A DNA stretch of 64,000 bases. Source: Manihot esculenta. Taxonomy: Eukaryota; Streptophyta; Magnoliopsida; Malpighiales; Euphorbiaceae. The stretch is from positions 35,389-99,388 of the forward strand of contig NC_035178.2 of assembly GCF_001659605.2 (NCBI RefSeq), written 5' to 3'. The translations under genes were made by a program, and so were the position numbers. The notes under the pieces are model-generated. The model did not search any database. It saw only the letters and a program-made list of their open reading frames with translations, and was not told the origin of the DNA. Positions 8,064 through 19,400 of this stretch are shown one piece after another. The stretch's first letter is position 1; each line of letters opens with the position of its first letter.

Positions 8064-10714
8064 GTCGAGAAATTCTCAACGAGGAGCCATTGCCGACCTT
8101 GGACAATGCCTACTCTCGGCTCCGAGGTGAGAAGTTGCGCCGTGCCATCCACCTTCCTCTTCCATCACCAGCGACAGCAAGTTCCGACCTCGTGGGGGCC
8201 GGTCTATTGGCTAAAAACCGGTTAGACACAGACAAGTCATCACTCCGGGATGATAAATCAGGCTTAAAATGCACCCATTGCGGCGGATCTCGACATACCC
8301 GGGACGGATGCTTTAAGATCATAGGGTATCCGGAGTGGTGGGAGGAAAACAATATCTGTAAGAAGAAAGGAAAGGGACAAGGCGCAGGGAATACGGCCAC
8401 GGTCACTACCAACGGCACCCAAAAGGCTGCCTGCGGCAATAACCTGATCGGACAAACGGAGGAAAACTCGAGCAACGGACAGGGCTCAGGGGTTGCAGCG
8501 GCGCTACAAGGAGCCAAGAAAGGAGGAGGCACGGGTGTCCCTTATGATCGGGAAGGAGGTATTTTAGGGTTAGAAAGGAGGGACAATGACCTTTCTATCC
8601 CTGTCTCTTTAAATAAATCTAAATGTGCCCCTACTTTCTTTAATTCTTGTAAAATTAAATCACTGGTCCCGGATGTTTTAGACAAGTCTAAATCGTTAGC
8701 CCTTAACTCTATCGGTCATGCTCACAAGGTACAAAATGCTAGTGGGTGGATATTTGATTCAGGAGCCACAGACACTATGACTAATGATTCTTCAGATTTT
8801 GTTGTGTCAGCCCCACCCTCAAAATCCAATATTTTAAACGCTACCGGTGGCTCCTTCCCGGTCATCGGTGGTGGTACCGTTTCTATAAACCCCACTTTAA
8901 ATGTCTCCAATAGCCTCTATGTACCTTCCTTATCTTGCAAATTACTCTCTGTCAATCAGATCACCAAACAGTTAAATTGCAGAGTACTCATGTATCCTCA
9001 TTTTTGTGTTTTGCAGGATATTCATACGGGCACGGTACTGGGCCGTGGTACTGAGAAAGATGGACTGTACTATATGGATGAGGTCTCAAGTACTGGGTCA
9101 GCTCATTTAGCTCAAGGGTCCTCAACCCGACAGTTATGGCTCTGGCACCGGCGCTACGGCCATCCCTCAAGTGATTATCTTCGTACTTTGTTTCCTGAGT
9201 TTAAATCCATTGACATTCCAGTTTGTACTTCATGCGTGCTTGCTAAGAGTCATAAGAGTACTTATCATATATCCACAAATAAATCTGATACTCCCTTCTC
9301 AATAATACACTCTGATGTATGGGGGCCTGCCCCGGAATCTGTCTCCCCTGATTATAGATACTTTGTGACTTTTATTGATGATTGCACTCGTGTTACTTGG
9401 GTCTACCTGTTAAAACAAAAAAGTGAAGTGGCTGAGAAATTCTGTGATTTTTTCCGCATGATTAAAACCCAATTTCACAGGACCATTCAAGTCCTCCGAT
9501 CTGACAATGGAGGGGAATTTGTAAATAACCATCTCCAAACCTTTTTCCAGGATAATGGGATCCTTCACCAAACTACTTGTCCTTATACACCACAGCAAAA
9601 TAGGGTTGCTGAAAGGAAAAATCGACATATCCTTGAGACTGCTCGAGCCCTATTGTTTGAAGCCCAAGTTCCTCCTAAGTTTTGGTTTGAAGCAGTTGCC
9701 ACATCCATTTACCTCATCAATCGACTTCCGTCTCGCGTCCTTAATTTCCAATCTCCCTTGCATACCTTGTCCTCTCATCACACCATCCCTTCCCATCTCA
9801 ACCTTCCACCTAAAATCTTTGGCTGCACAGTTTATGTTCACATTCCTAAAACACACCGCACTAAACTTGATCCATGTGCTCTTAAGTGTGTTTTCTTTGG
9901 TTATGGTGTCCATAAAAAGGGCTATCGGTGTTTTGACCCAATCTCTAAACGGCTCTTCACTACCATGGACTGCACTTTTCTGGAAGAAGAATATTTTTTT
10001 CCCTCGCCAACTAGCAGTGAGGGGGAGACAACGGCACAATCACCGCCACTGCCAAATTGGCTTAGTCAGGGGGGGCCAGAACTTGATCATTCTTCTCTTC
10101 CTGAGTCTACACCAGAACTGGGAGACACTGGCCATCTAGTACAGTCCTCGGTCTCAACGTCACAACCAGAACCTGACATCGTAGAATATCCTGAGGAACA
10201 CACAACTGAGGTATGTGAATCTGAACTTTCCCCTAGTTCTAATAACCTTACCACTGAACCCATTTCCTTTGAGGTTCCTGAAACAGGCCAATATGTCCTA
10301 CCCCCTCGAAATAATAGAGGAATTCCACCCAGGAGATATGATCCAGAATTCGAGGCAGTCAGGTCCAGATACCCTGTGGCAAACGTTACCAGAGGAGAAA
10401 GACTATCACCTCAGTTGGTCAACCTACAGAAAAACATTTGCTCAGAATGGATACTAAAGGATGCAGCTGAACTCCGTTGTGACAACAAGGCGGCAATAAG
10501 CATTTCTGAAAATCCAGTTCAGCATGATCGAACAAAACATGTTGAAATAGACCGACATTTCATCAAAGAAAAGTTGGACAGTGGTCTGATATCTTTACCG
10601 TTTGTTCGATCAAAGGATCAATGGGCGGACATCCTAACCAAAGCAGTAGCTGGACGAATATTCCATGAGGCTTTGGGCAAGTTGGGTATGCTAGATCCAC
10701 ATGAACCAACTTGA
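7772..10714 (+). CDS. copia Gag-Pol, in-frame fusion lacking reverse transcriptase
   Basis: An open frame of 980 codons. It begins in Gag (the true Gag start is at 499). The domains in order are: a zinc-knuckle-like CTHCGGSRHTRDGC near residue 167; protease FDSGATDTM near 327; a GAG-pre-integrase His/Cys region (LWLWHRRYGHPS to CTSCVLAKSH); and the integrase core with HSDVWG (about 512), RSDNGGEF (about 577) and VAERKNRH (about 613). The last two acids are separated by 35 residues, as expected for D,D(35)E. After a linker (RGIPPRRYDPEF) the frame passes directly into the end of RNase H (LRCDNKAAISI, QHDRTKHVEIDRHFI, DQWADILTKAV). The whole RT and the front of RNase H are absent although the frame stays open. 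The product could only work with RT supplied in trans. Start choice is uncertain because of the upstream duplication. Confidence 0.85.
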   Translation: MQHKTSKGLWDALKIRFNTGSNKLIIYELQSKAYKLTQQGSNLEDLYNDLQAIWAEIDERQPTRIEGDNNIIIRNWEIQEERLYLFLAGVQSELDPVRREILNEEPLPTLDNAYSRLRGEKLRRAIHLPLPSPATASSDLVGAGLLAKNRLDTDKSSLRDDKSGLKCTHCGGSRHTRDGCFKIIGYPEWWEENNICKKKGKGQGAGNTATVTTNGTQKAACGNNLIGQTEENSSNGQGSGVAAALQGAKKGGGTGVPYDREGGILGLERRDNDLSIPVSLNKSKCAPTFFNSCKIKSLVPDVLDKSKSLALNSIGHAHKVQNASGWIFDSGATDTMTNDSSDFVVSAPPSKSNILNATGGSFPVIGGGTVSINPTLNVSNSLYVPSLSCKLLSVNQITKQLNCRVLMYPHFCVLQDIHTGTVLGRGTEKDGLYYMDEVSSTGSAHLAQGSSTRQLWLWHRRYGHPSSDYLRTLFPEFKSIDIPVCTSCVLAKSHKSTYHISTNKSDTPFSIIHSDVWGPAPESVSPDYRYFVTFIDDCTRVTWVYLLKQKSEVAEKFCDFFRMIKTQFHRTIQVLRSDNGGEFVNNHLQTFFQDNGILHQTTCPYTPQQNRVAERKNRHILETARALLFEAQVPPKFWFEAVATSIYLINRLPSRVLNFQSPLHTLSSHHTIPSHLNLPPKIFGCTVYVHIPKTHRTKLDPCALKCVFFGYGVHKKGYRCFDPISKRLFTTMDCTFLEEEYFFPSPTSSEGETTAQSPPLPNWLSQGGPELDHSSLPESTPELGDTGHLVQSSVSTSQPEPDIVEYPEEHTTEVCESELSPSSNNLTTEPISFEVPETGQYVLPPRNNRGIPPRRYDPEFEAVRSRYPVANVTRGERLSPQLVNLQKNICSEWILKDAAELRCDNKAAISISENPVQHDRTKHVEIDRHFIKEKLDSGLISLPFVRSKDQWADILTKAVAGRIFHEALGKLGMLDPHEPT

Positions 10715-10721
10715 GGGGGAG
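10713..10721 (+). other. polypurine tract of copia element
   Basis: GAGGGGGAG immediately before the LTR start TGTTGGAA, overlapping the stop codon region of the polyprotein. This is the usual copia arrangement. Confidence 0.8.
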
Positions 10722-10987
10722 TGTTGGAAAAAATCCTCTGCCATGATTGTAAATCAATCAGTGTTGGAAAGAATCCTATGCCATGATTATAAATCAATCA
10801 GTGATCTTCTGTCATGATTGTAAATCAATCAGTTATCAAATCTTACCATGTTTAGCATAGCACGATTCTAGGACATAATTGAGGGCACAATCAAAGGTCT
10901 AATTGTTCATATTATGTACTATATAAACTCTGTAACTTACTACACAAGAGGGAAGAAAATAAAAACAGTTTTCTTCCTATAATCTCA
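10722..10987 (+). repeat. 3' LTR of the copia element
   Basis: A short LTR of about 266 bp starting TGTTGGAAAA and ending CTCA before satellite sequence. It contains TATATAAA at 10920-10927 and AATAAA at 10958-10963. Its first 110 bp hold three imperfect copies of a roughly 40-bp unit ending in AAATCAATCAG. The right end is inferred from where satellite sequence resumes. The partner LTR is outside the window. Confidence 0.7.
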
Positions 10988-11812
10988 AGAGTTTTAACCA
11001 ATAACGTTTGGCTGAGACGAAACAATAGAAATAAGAGGCAAGAAGCCGAAAACTCTTATTGAAATTCTTGAAAGATTGAAAAGTGTTTATAAACAGTTAG
11101 GAAAAGGCTATTTATAATAAAAAACTATAATATAGGAAATTATAAAAAAATCCAAAAAAATCTAAAAAATAATCAAAATACAAAATTGACCCTATAAATT
11201 ATGACATTTTGCCTCAAACTTTGTGACTAGGCTTATGGCTCCCGTCACACTTTTGATGTTCGAAAAATTAGACTCTGTCAGAAGTTTTAAATCCAATAAC
11301 GTTTGGCTAAGATGAAACAATAGAACAAGAGGCAAGAAGCCAAAAGCTCTTATTGAAGTTCACGAAAGATTGAAAAGTGTTTATAAACAGCCAAGGAAAG
11401 GTTATTTATCATAGAAAAACCTAATATAGAAAATTATGAAAAATCTAAAAAAGTAATCAAAATAAAAATTGACTCCCTAAACGGTGGAGTTTTGATTGAT
11501 TATCTCTGTTAGGAATTTTAACTAATAACGTTTGGCTAAGATGAAATAATAGAAACAAGAGGCTAGAAGCTGAAAACTCTTATTGAAAATTTTGAAATAT
11601 TGAAAAGTGTTTGTAGATAGCCAAAGGAAAGCTTATTTATAATAAAAAAAATCCCTAATACGGAAAATTACAAAAAAATAAAAAAAAGTAATCAAAATGC
11701 AAATTTGACCTCCTAAACGGTAAAATTTCTGCGTCAAAATTTGTGATAATGCCTACGGCCCTCGTCATACTTTTGATACAAAACTAATTAGCCTCAGTTT
11801 AGAGTTTCAACC
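10988..11812. repeat. satellite array, segment 1
   Basis: Three tandem monomers in the order A, B, C (about 290, 230 and 290 bp), each with AATAACGTTTGGCTAAGA, GAAAACTCTTATTGAA and GTTTATAAACAG or a close variant. The segment ends at the insertion of the copia solo LTR, where CAACC is duplicated. Confidence 0.9.
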
Positions 11813-14594
11813 TGTTAGTGTATATGCCCTAGACCATTATCTTGGACTTTTTTGTATGTCGTTTTGGTTATTAATAAAAGAGGTTTTTATCATTATTATT
11901 TGTTTGCATGTTACATAATAATGATTATCATCCCTGGTTACTTATTATTATGTTGATAATAATAAAATATAGCTAGTATGATTATTGATTGATAATCATG
12001 AGATGATTATGTATAGGTTGATATAATTCAATAATCATAGATACTTGTTAGAGAACAAAGTATTGGATGGACCCGCATTGAGATCACTACATGGGTCATT
12101 GTCATAAGTGAATCTCAAAATAGTTATGTCTTAATCTTTTGACTTAAGATTGTCATAGTTTCCAACATAAGGACTGTTATATTTTGACATAACCAAACGT
12201 TATCTTTAATCGGACAATCATAAAGGTTATGATTGAGCATGATAGAAATTATGTAGAGGATAATGAACAATCAAGATAGGATTTGTCTCTCTCTTTGAGA
12301 GAGATATCTTCTAAGTCCCTGTAACATTCCAACACCTACAGATAGAAATAGAGCAACTATTAGATTTAAATTGTACCATTCCAAAGTTAGAGTAATTAGC
12401 TTCAGGGGAGGTGCTAGCTTAACCTCGAGCTAAATAGGGGAGGTGCTAGCTTATCCATAACCATTTGTCACACAATTCACCTATAGGTAGAGCACTAAAA
12501 GTTGTGTTTAGAGGTCCAACTTGCATTTCATATAGAGTTATACATTCAAAGACAGAGTTAAAATAAGAATGACCAGTAATAGTATTTTAATATTTTTAAG
12601 TTGTAATAACTGAATCATAGAAAGTCCAAATAAGAAAATAGACATATCTTAAAATAAAGCATCTAATATGATAAGCAGGTCGGAATCAAGTTACTTTCGG
12701 GAGGTGCTTAAGGGTTTTCCGATATGTTAGCTTGAGGTATTTTCTAAAACCGACATGCTTGCTTAATGAAATGAACTTCTAAAGGTTAAAAATGTAAGTT
12801 TAATAGGTCAATCTATGAATATTGAAAGTTGAAAAACTAAATTGAAACATGTGGAAAAGTTTAGTAGGTTAAAGTGTGAATATGGAAAGTTTAAAAGTAA
12901 AATTCCAAGTTTGGCCTCCACCTTTTTCTACATTTTCACCTAAACCTACCATGTGTCACCTAGCCATACATGAAAACATGACTAGGCATGAAAGAAAAAT
13001 GTGTCTTCTATTTGCTCCATCCTTGACGTACCTACACCAAAAAGAAAGAGAAAAATCATTTTGCTTTCTTATCTTCCATTTCCACCATATTTCACCAAAA
13101 AGATAAAATCTCCATCCACACAAAATCCTTTCCTAAGTGTAATAACCAGCAAGGAAACCATAGAAAGGGAGGAAAGAAGGAGAGAAGTTAAGGTGCTTAA
13201 GTGGTAAGTGATAAGAATTTAAAATTAGGTTAGGCAAACATATTCTTCCATGTTTGTAATTAATTATATGTTGTTAAATGAATTAAAAATCATAATTTTC
13301 TTATTCTTTGTAAAGAACAAACTCAAAAGGAGGAAGGTACATCAAAGGGGAAAGGCAAGGAAAAAGAGTAACTAAGGTGTACCTAAAGATTTTGAAAAGA
13401 ATTTGCAAAAGGTTTGGTGATTGTATGAAGTTCTGTTTTTTCCTTTGATTTTCTCATGAATATGTAAAATTAGGGATTGGTTTTGATCACTGGAAATACT
13501 ATTTTGATTGTATGGATATATAATATGAATGTTGAAATGATGATTGGAAGGCTTAAAGCATATAGATACAACATGGGAGCCAAAAACATAAAACTGGCAG
13601 AATAGGTTCTAACAGGACAGCTTGTGTTGAAAACCTCATAACTTATTGTGTAATCATTAAAATTAAGCCTAACATATACCAAATGAAAGCTAAGACAAAA
13701 AACTAAAACTTTCCTGAAGTGATCAAATTCAGAATCTGTAGTTAATTATATGTAACTTGCTAGTGAACCTAAACTGGTCAAAGGGGATTATGCACCCAGA
13801 ACAGTCTGTATCACTTAGACCATAACTAATGATTTACTCAATAAAAGGAAATAATAACAGTGCCAAATGAACCCTGAGAAGTATACCTAAAACTTTGTAC
13901 AAGAAAGTTAAGCTTGAATCTGTATGCAAATGTATGCATATGATATGTTTTGTTAGATTAAAAACAAATACCAAAACTGTACTGGTTAGAACCTGATTGA
14001 ATAGCTTGCAAAGAAAAATTCATAACTTAAAAATGTGATATATCTTGTTAGAAAGCTAAGACATAAATACACAAAGTTCATGAAGAAAGGTGAGTCTAAT
14101 TATATCCACAAGATACTTAAAAATGTGATATAATCTCTGGCAGAAACGAACCTAAATGTAAATGTTGACCTAAAAGGGATTGACATGCTAGCTTTGCGGC
14201 CAAATTACGCACATGCTAGCTTGACATGCCTGCTTTACGCACATGCTAGCTTAATAGACTAAAACATTACACACATATTCTTGATGTAATAGTAATATGT
14301 TTATGGCTAAATAATATGCTCATGAGTGAATATGGTCTATTACACACATATGTATGCTCTTAAGGACTCTTTTTATTGATGTGCTTGCTTATGAATATAT
14401 AGTTCGACATATTTGATTGTTTCAACATGTTAAGCATCTAAATGAATAATTTTAATACCAATAAATATTGAACATGAAAATATGCATTCTTGGCCCTAGT
14501 AAACCTCAGTGGGAGTCATAGATAGCATAAGGGTATGGCATGCCATATACAGTTTAGCAGTACTGCGCCCTAATGGGCTACATGATATGATATT

Positions 14595-14693
14595 TTCGAC
14601 ACATTAAGTGTCATATAGTTTTTCGGCTTTTTAGCCATACAGGCACAACATTCGGCTTCCAGGCCATACAGTTTGGCACTTTGTGCTATACAG
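14595..14693 (+). repeat. four tandem stem-forming units in LTR
   Basis: Four units of about 21-24 bp, each ending in ATACAG or ATATAG, each with a different inverted repeat at its centre: GACAC/GTGTC (14598-14602, 14608-14612), GGC/GCC (14625-14627, 14634-14636), GGC/GCC (14654-14656, 14663-14665) and GCAC/GTGC (14676-14679, 14683-14686). The linker is kept and the stem sequence changes. Confidence 0.7.
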
Positions 14694-14939
14694 ATACAGT
14701 TTTTCCTTATCTAGCTAGTTGATCCTACGAAGAGTTTATAGGGGCTAAGATTTAATGATATGACTTGTTAATACCTTACAAGCATGCATACATTATGATT
14801 ACCAAAATATGAATGATCTTATAGTTATAAAATTGCATGATTTAATTTGTCCACTTTTCACCCACTGACACGTAAAATTTTCACTTGCCTTATTAAATGA
14901 TTTCATTATATCTATCATGAGTATTCTTATTATACTTGA

Positions 14940-14944
<5 letters not shown>

Positions 14945-14973
<29 letters not shown>
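14945..14973. repeat. (TA)14 microsatellite
   Basis: An uninterrupted run of TA dinucleotides inside the nested gypsy LTR. Confidence 0.95.
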
Positions 14974-14977
<4 letters not shown>

Positions 14978-15872
14978 ATTCACCCACTGGGCATAAGCTC
15001 AGCGCATTGGACTTTCCATGCACAGGTATTAGATAGAGGAAGCAACAGTTAGGAGGTCTGGTTCTACATCAGCACAGAGACATCATCATAACCAGTTATT
15101 CACAAGATTTGTATAGAGGTTGTTTATGTTTGGCATATACATTAGTAGTCTACCAAAAGTTTGTAAATGAGTGTTGAAAATAGTATGAATATAAATAAAT
15201 GTGTTTACTACTTTAATTTGTTATGTTCTATTTATGGATTTAATAATGTGAAATGAGCAGATATTAAGATTTTATGACTATTTTTCATAGGGATAATTGG
15301 TAATAAACAAGGGAGACTCTTACAGTTTCACCATTTAAAATTTTTTGGTGAATTAACATGTATTTAAACAAACCAAATAACAATTTATAATGTAAAAGCT
15401 AACTTAAGTCCATATGTATAATTGCATATAGTATAGTATGTGGCATCCTTTACTGAGCTATTATATAGACGGGTAAGGGGTGTTACAGCCCCTCGATAAG
15501 TGAGACTGAGAAATGCATGGCCGTGCTCAAATGAATTGATAGTGTGATCAATATCATTTGATTTTTATCAGTCTACTTAGAGATCGAGAAATCATAAGTT
15601 TGAACATTATAAGTTTGACATTGACCATGACTTATGTTCAAACTAGATATCGTGTGACAAAGGGATTAATTCATGTTCTATTTATTAGGATTTATCGGAC
15701 TATTGATCCTCATATTAGTTAGATAGTCATAATGTCTTGCTAGAGGCTACTTATGACTTATGGGCCTTGTGGGACTGGGCCTATTGCCAATTAATATGAC
15801 CCTATTGGGTCACACACAAAAGAACGTTGTTGATGTGCTACGTCATATTAATGGGCTATAAACCCAAAGCCC

Positions 15873-15956
15873 ATTAATATAATTAATAATAATAAAGTGT
15901 TATTAATATTAATCATTAATATAATTAATAATAATAAAGTGTTATTATTATTAATC
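15873..15956. repeat. 42-bp direct repeat, two copies
   Basis: Two adjacent, nearly identical 42-bp AT-rich units (15873-15914 and 15915-15956) containing AATAATAATAAAGTGTTATT. They lie in the right half of the interrupted copia LTR. Confidence 0.85.
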
Positions 15957-16439
15957 ATTTATTATTATGAGATAATAATATTTAAAAGATCTGCAGTCCA
16001 TCTGTAACTGTTACAGATAAAGGACTCTATCACATAAGATATTTGAGTATCTGCGAGATTGTGATAGTGGGTTATGAACACAACTCCTTTTAGGAAAAGG
16101 AGTTATGGGAAAAAAAAAAGACTGAAATATATAAATACCCCTTATACGAATTGTGGAAGGTACATTTTTTTTTTAGAAAACTCAGTCTAAAAAACTGCAG
16201 ATTGTGGAGCACATAATCTATCTATCTTTGAGAGAGCTAGCAATCTAGAAGGATAGAAGATGTTCGTGTGGATCAACACCATTAGTCCAACATTGTATCT
16301 TCTCGACGAGATTAACAGGTTAGTCTCATATCCTTATTGTGAATTAAACGAATCACTCGGATTCTGGAAAAAGGAAATCAGAGAAATTTTATTTTTCCGC
16401 TGCGCCTTTGGGTTGCAATAATCTTAGGATTTTCCAACA

Positions 16440-19400
16440 CAACCAATAACATTTAACTAACAGAAGACAATAGAAACAAGAGGTTAGAAGCCGAAAACTC
16501 CTATTGAAATTCTTGAAATATTGAAAAGTGTTTATAAACAGTCAGGGAAAGGCTATTTATAATAAAAAACTCTAATATGGGAAATTATAAAAAATCCCAA
16601 ACAATCCAAAAATAATCAAAATGCAAAAATGACCCCATAAATGATGACATTTTGCCTCAAACTTTGTGACTAGGCTTATAGTTCTCATCACACTTTTGAT
16701 GTTGGAAAAATTAGACTTTGTCAGGAGTTTTAAATCCAATAACATTTGGCTAAGACGAAACAATAGAAATAAGAGGCAAGAAGCCAAAAACTCTTATTAA
16801 AGTTCACGAAAGATTGAAAAGTGTTTATAAACAGCTAGGGAAAGGTTATTTATAATAGAAAAACCCTAATATAGAAAATTATGAAAAATCTAAAAAAGTA
16901 ATGAAAAGCAAAATTGACTGCCTAAATGGTGGAGTTTGGATTGATTATACTATGTTAGGAATTTTAACTAATAACATTTGGCTAACACGAAATAATAGAA
17001 ACAAGAGGCTCGAAGCCGAAAACTTTTATTAAAATTTTTGAAATATTGAAAAGTGTTTATAAATAGCCAAGGAAAGCCTATTTATAATAGAAAATTCCTA
17101 ATACGAAAAATTACAAAAAAATCAAAAAAAGTAATCAAAATGCAAATTTGACCTCCTAAACAGTGAAATTTTTGCGTCAAAATTTATGATAATGCCTACA
17201 GCCCTTGTCATACTTTTGATACAAAACTAATTAGCCTCAGTTTAGAGTTTCAACCAATAACGTTTGACTAACAGAAGACAATAGAAACAACAGGTTAGAA
17301 GTCGAAAACTCTTATTGAAATTCTTGAAATATTGAAAAGTGTTTATAAACAGCTAAGGAAAGACTTATAAAAGAAAAACCCTAATATGGAAAAATAAAAA
17401 AAAAAAATTTTCCTCCTAAACGGTGGAATTTAGATTGATTAGACTCTATCGGGAGTTTTAACCAATAATGTTTGGCTAAGACGAAAATATAGAAATAAGA
17501 GGCCAAAAGCCAAAATCTCTTATTGAGATTCCTGAAAGATTGAAAAGTGCTTATAAATATTCGAGGAAAAGCTATTTATAAAATAAAAACCTTAATATAG
17601 AAAACTAAAAAAAATCAAAAAAATAATCAAAATGCAAAATTGACCCCTAAACGGTGGAGTTTAGACAGATTAGACTCCGTAAGGAGTTTTAACCAATAAC
17701 GTTAGGCTAAGACGAAACAATAGAAATAAGAGGCAAGAAGCCGAAAACTCATATTGAAATTCTTGAAAGATTGAAAAGTGTTTATAAACATTCAGGGAAA
17801 GGCTATTTATAATAAAAAAACTCTAATATGGGAAATTATAAAAATAATCCAAAAAAATCTTAAAAATAATCAAAATGCAAAATTGTCCCCATAAATGATG
17901 ACATTTTTGCCTCAAATTTTGTGACTACGCTTACGGCTCTCGTGTCACTTTTAATGTTGGACTAATTAGAATCTATTAGGAGTTTTAATTCCAATAACGT
18001 TTGGCTAAGATGAAACAATAGAAACAAGAGGCAAGAAACGAAAAACTCTTATTGAAATTCACGAAAGATTGAAAAGTGTTTATAAACAGTCAAGGAAAGG
18101 TTATTTATAATAGAAAAACCCTAATTGAGAAAATTATGAAAAATCTAAAAAAGTAATCAAACACAAAATTGACTCTCTAAACGGTGGAGCTTGGATTGAT
18201 TATACTCTGTTAGGAATTTTAACTAATAACATTTGGCTAAGACGAAATAATAGAAACAAGAGGCTAGAAGCCGAAAACTCTTATTGAAATTCTTGAAATA
18301 TTGAAAAGTGTTTATAAATAGCCAAGGAAAGCCTATTTATAATAGAAAATCCCTAATACAGAAAATTACAAAAAATTAAAAAAAGGTAATCAAAATGCAA
18401 ATTTGACCTCCTAAACGGTGAAATTTTTGCGTCAAACTTTGTGATAATGCCTATGGCCCCTGTCATACTTTTGATACAAAACTAATTAGCCTCAGTTTAG
18501 AGTTTCAACCAATAACGTTTGACTAATATAAGACAATAGAAATAATAGGTTAGAAGCCGGAAACTATTATTGAAATTCTTGAAATGTTGGAAAGTATCTA
18601 TAAACAGCTAAGGAAAGACTATTATAATAGAAAAAACCCTAACATGGCAAAATACAAAAAAGTTTTCCCCCTAAAAGGTGGAATTTAGATTGATTAGACT
18701 CTGTCAAGAGTTTTAACCAATAATGTTTGGCTAAGATGAAACTATAGAAACAAGAGTCTAAAAGCCAAAATCTATTATTGAAATTCCTGAAAGATTGAAA
18801 AGTGTTTATAAATAGTCAAGGAAAAGCTATTTATAAAATAAAAACCTTAATATAGAAAACTAAAAAATATCTAAAAAATAATCAAAATGTAAAATTGACT
18901 TCTAAACGGTGGAGTTTGGACTGATTAGACTCAATGAGGAGTTTTAACCAATAACGTTTGCTTAAGACGAAACAATACAAATAAGAGGCAAGAAGCCGAA
19001 AACTCTTATTGAAATTCTTAAAAGATTGAAAGGTGTTTATAAACGAATGGCTATTTATAACAAAAAACTCTAAAATGGGAAATTTAAAAAAAAAATACAA
19101 GAAAATCCAAAATATAATCAAAATGCAAAATTGACCCCATAAATGATGACATTTTGCCTCAAACTTTGTGACTAGACTTATGGCTCTCGTCACACTTTTG
19201 ATGTTGGACAAATTAGACTCTGTCAGGAATTTTAAATCCAATAACATTTGCCAAAGACAAAACAATAGAAACAAGAGGGAAGAAGACAAAAACTCTTATT
19301 GAAGTTCACGAAAGAATGAAAAGTGTTTATAAACAGCCGAGGAAAGGTTATTTATAATAGAAAAACCGTAATATAGAAAATTATGAAAAATCTAAAAAAG

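Larger units (their letters stand above)
472..10987 (+). mobile_element. Ty1/copia retrotransposon, RT-deleted, interrupted
   Basis: A copia element on the plus strand: leader 472-498, gag start at 499, polyprotein end at 10714, polypurine tract, and 3' LTR at 10722-10987. The 5' LTR lies outside the window. The gag gene is interrupted by the Athila-like element at 750-7262 and disturbed by a 392-bp tandem duplication. Most of reverse transcriptase and the front of RNase H are missing, so the copy is non-autonomous. The order protease, integrase, RNase H is the copia order. The LTR end joins satellite sequence in phase (AGAGTTTTAACC), which suggests that this element is itself an insertion in the satellite array. 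Confidence 0.85.
12320..15487 (+). mobile_element. gypsy solo LTR nested in copia LTR
   Basis: A 3168-bp block beginning TGTAACATTCC and ending GGGGTGTTACA. The 5-bp flanks GTCCC (12315-12319) and GCCCC (15488-15492) fit a target duplication with one change. It has the CACTGGGC...AGCTCA landmark (about 14984-15001) shared with the Tekay-type LTRs in this window, and a run of short inverted repeats upstream of it. No protein domain is visible in any frame. The one short frame near 12876 is not convincing. Confidence 0.7.
11813..16439 (+). mobile_element. Angela-like copia solo LTR, interrupted
   Basis: The ends are TGTTAGTGTATATGCCCTAG and TTTCCAACA, and the flanks are duplicated satellite CAACC (11808-11812 and 16440-16444). 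Without the nested insertion at 12320-15487 it is about 1.46 kb, the size of a long copia LTR. No coding region, PBS or second LTR is present, so it is a solo LTR left by recombination. The TATGCCCTAG start and the CCGCTGCGC-rich end resemble Angela/BARE-type LTRs. That lineage is from memory and is moderately secure. Confidence 0.75.

Noticed and set aside
12876..13207. Two overlapping frames of 68-76 codons in the nested gypsy LTR
   Set aside because: No domain, low-complexity sequence and overlapping frames. The surrounding LTR has no coding signal.
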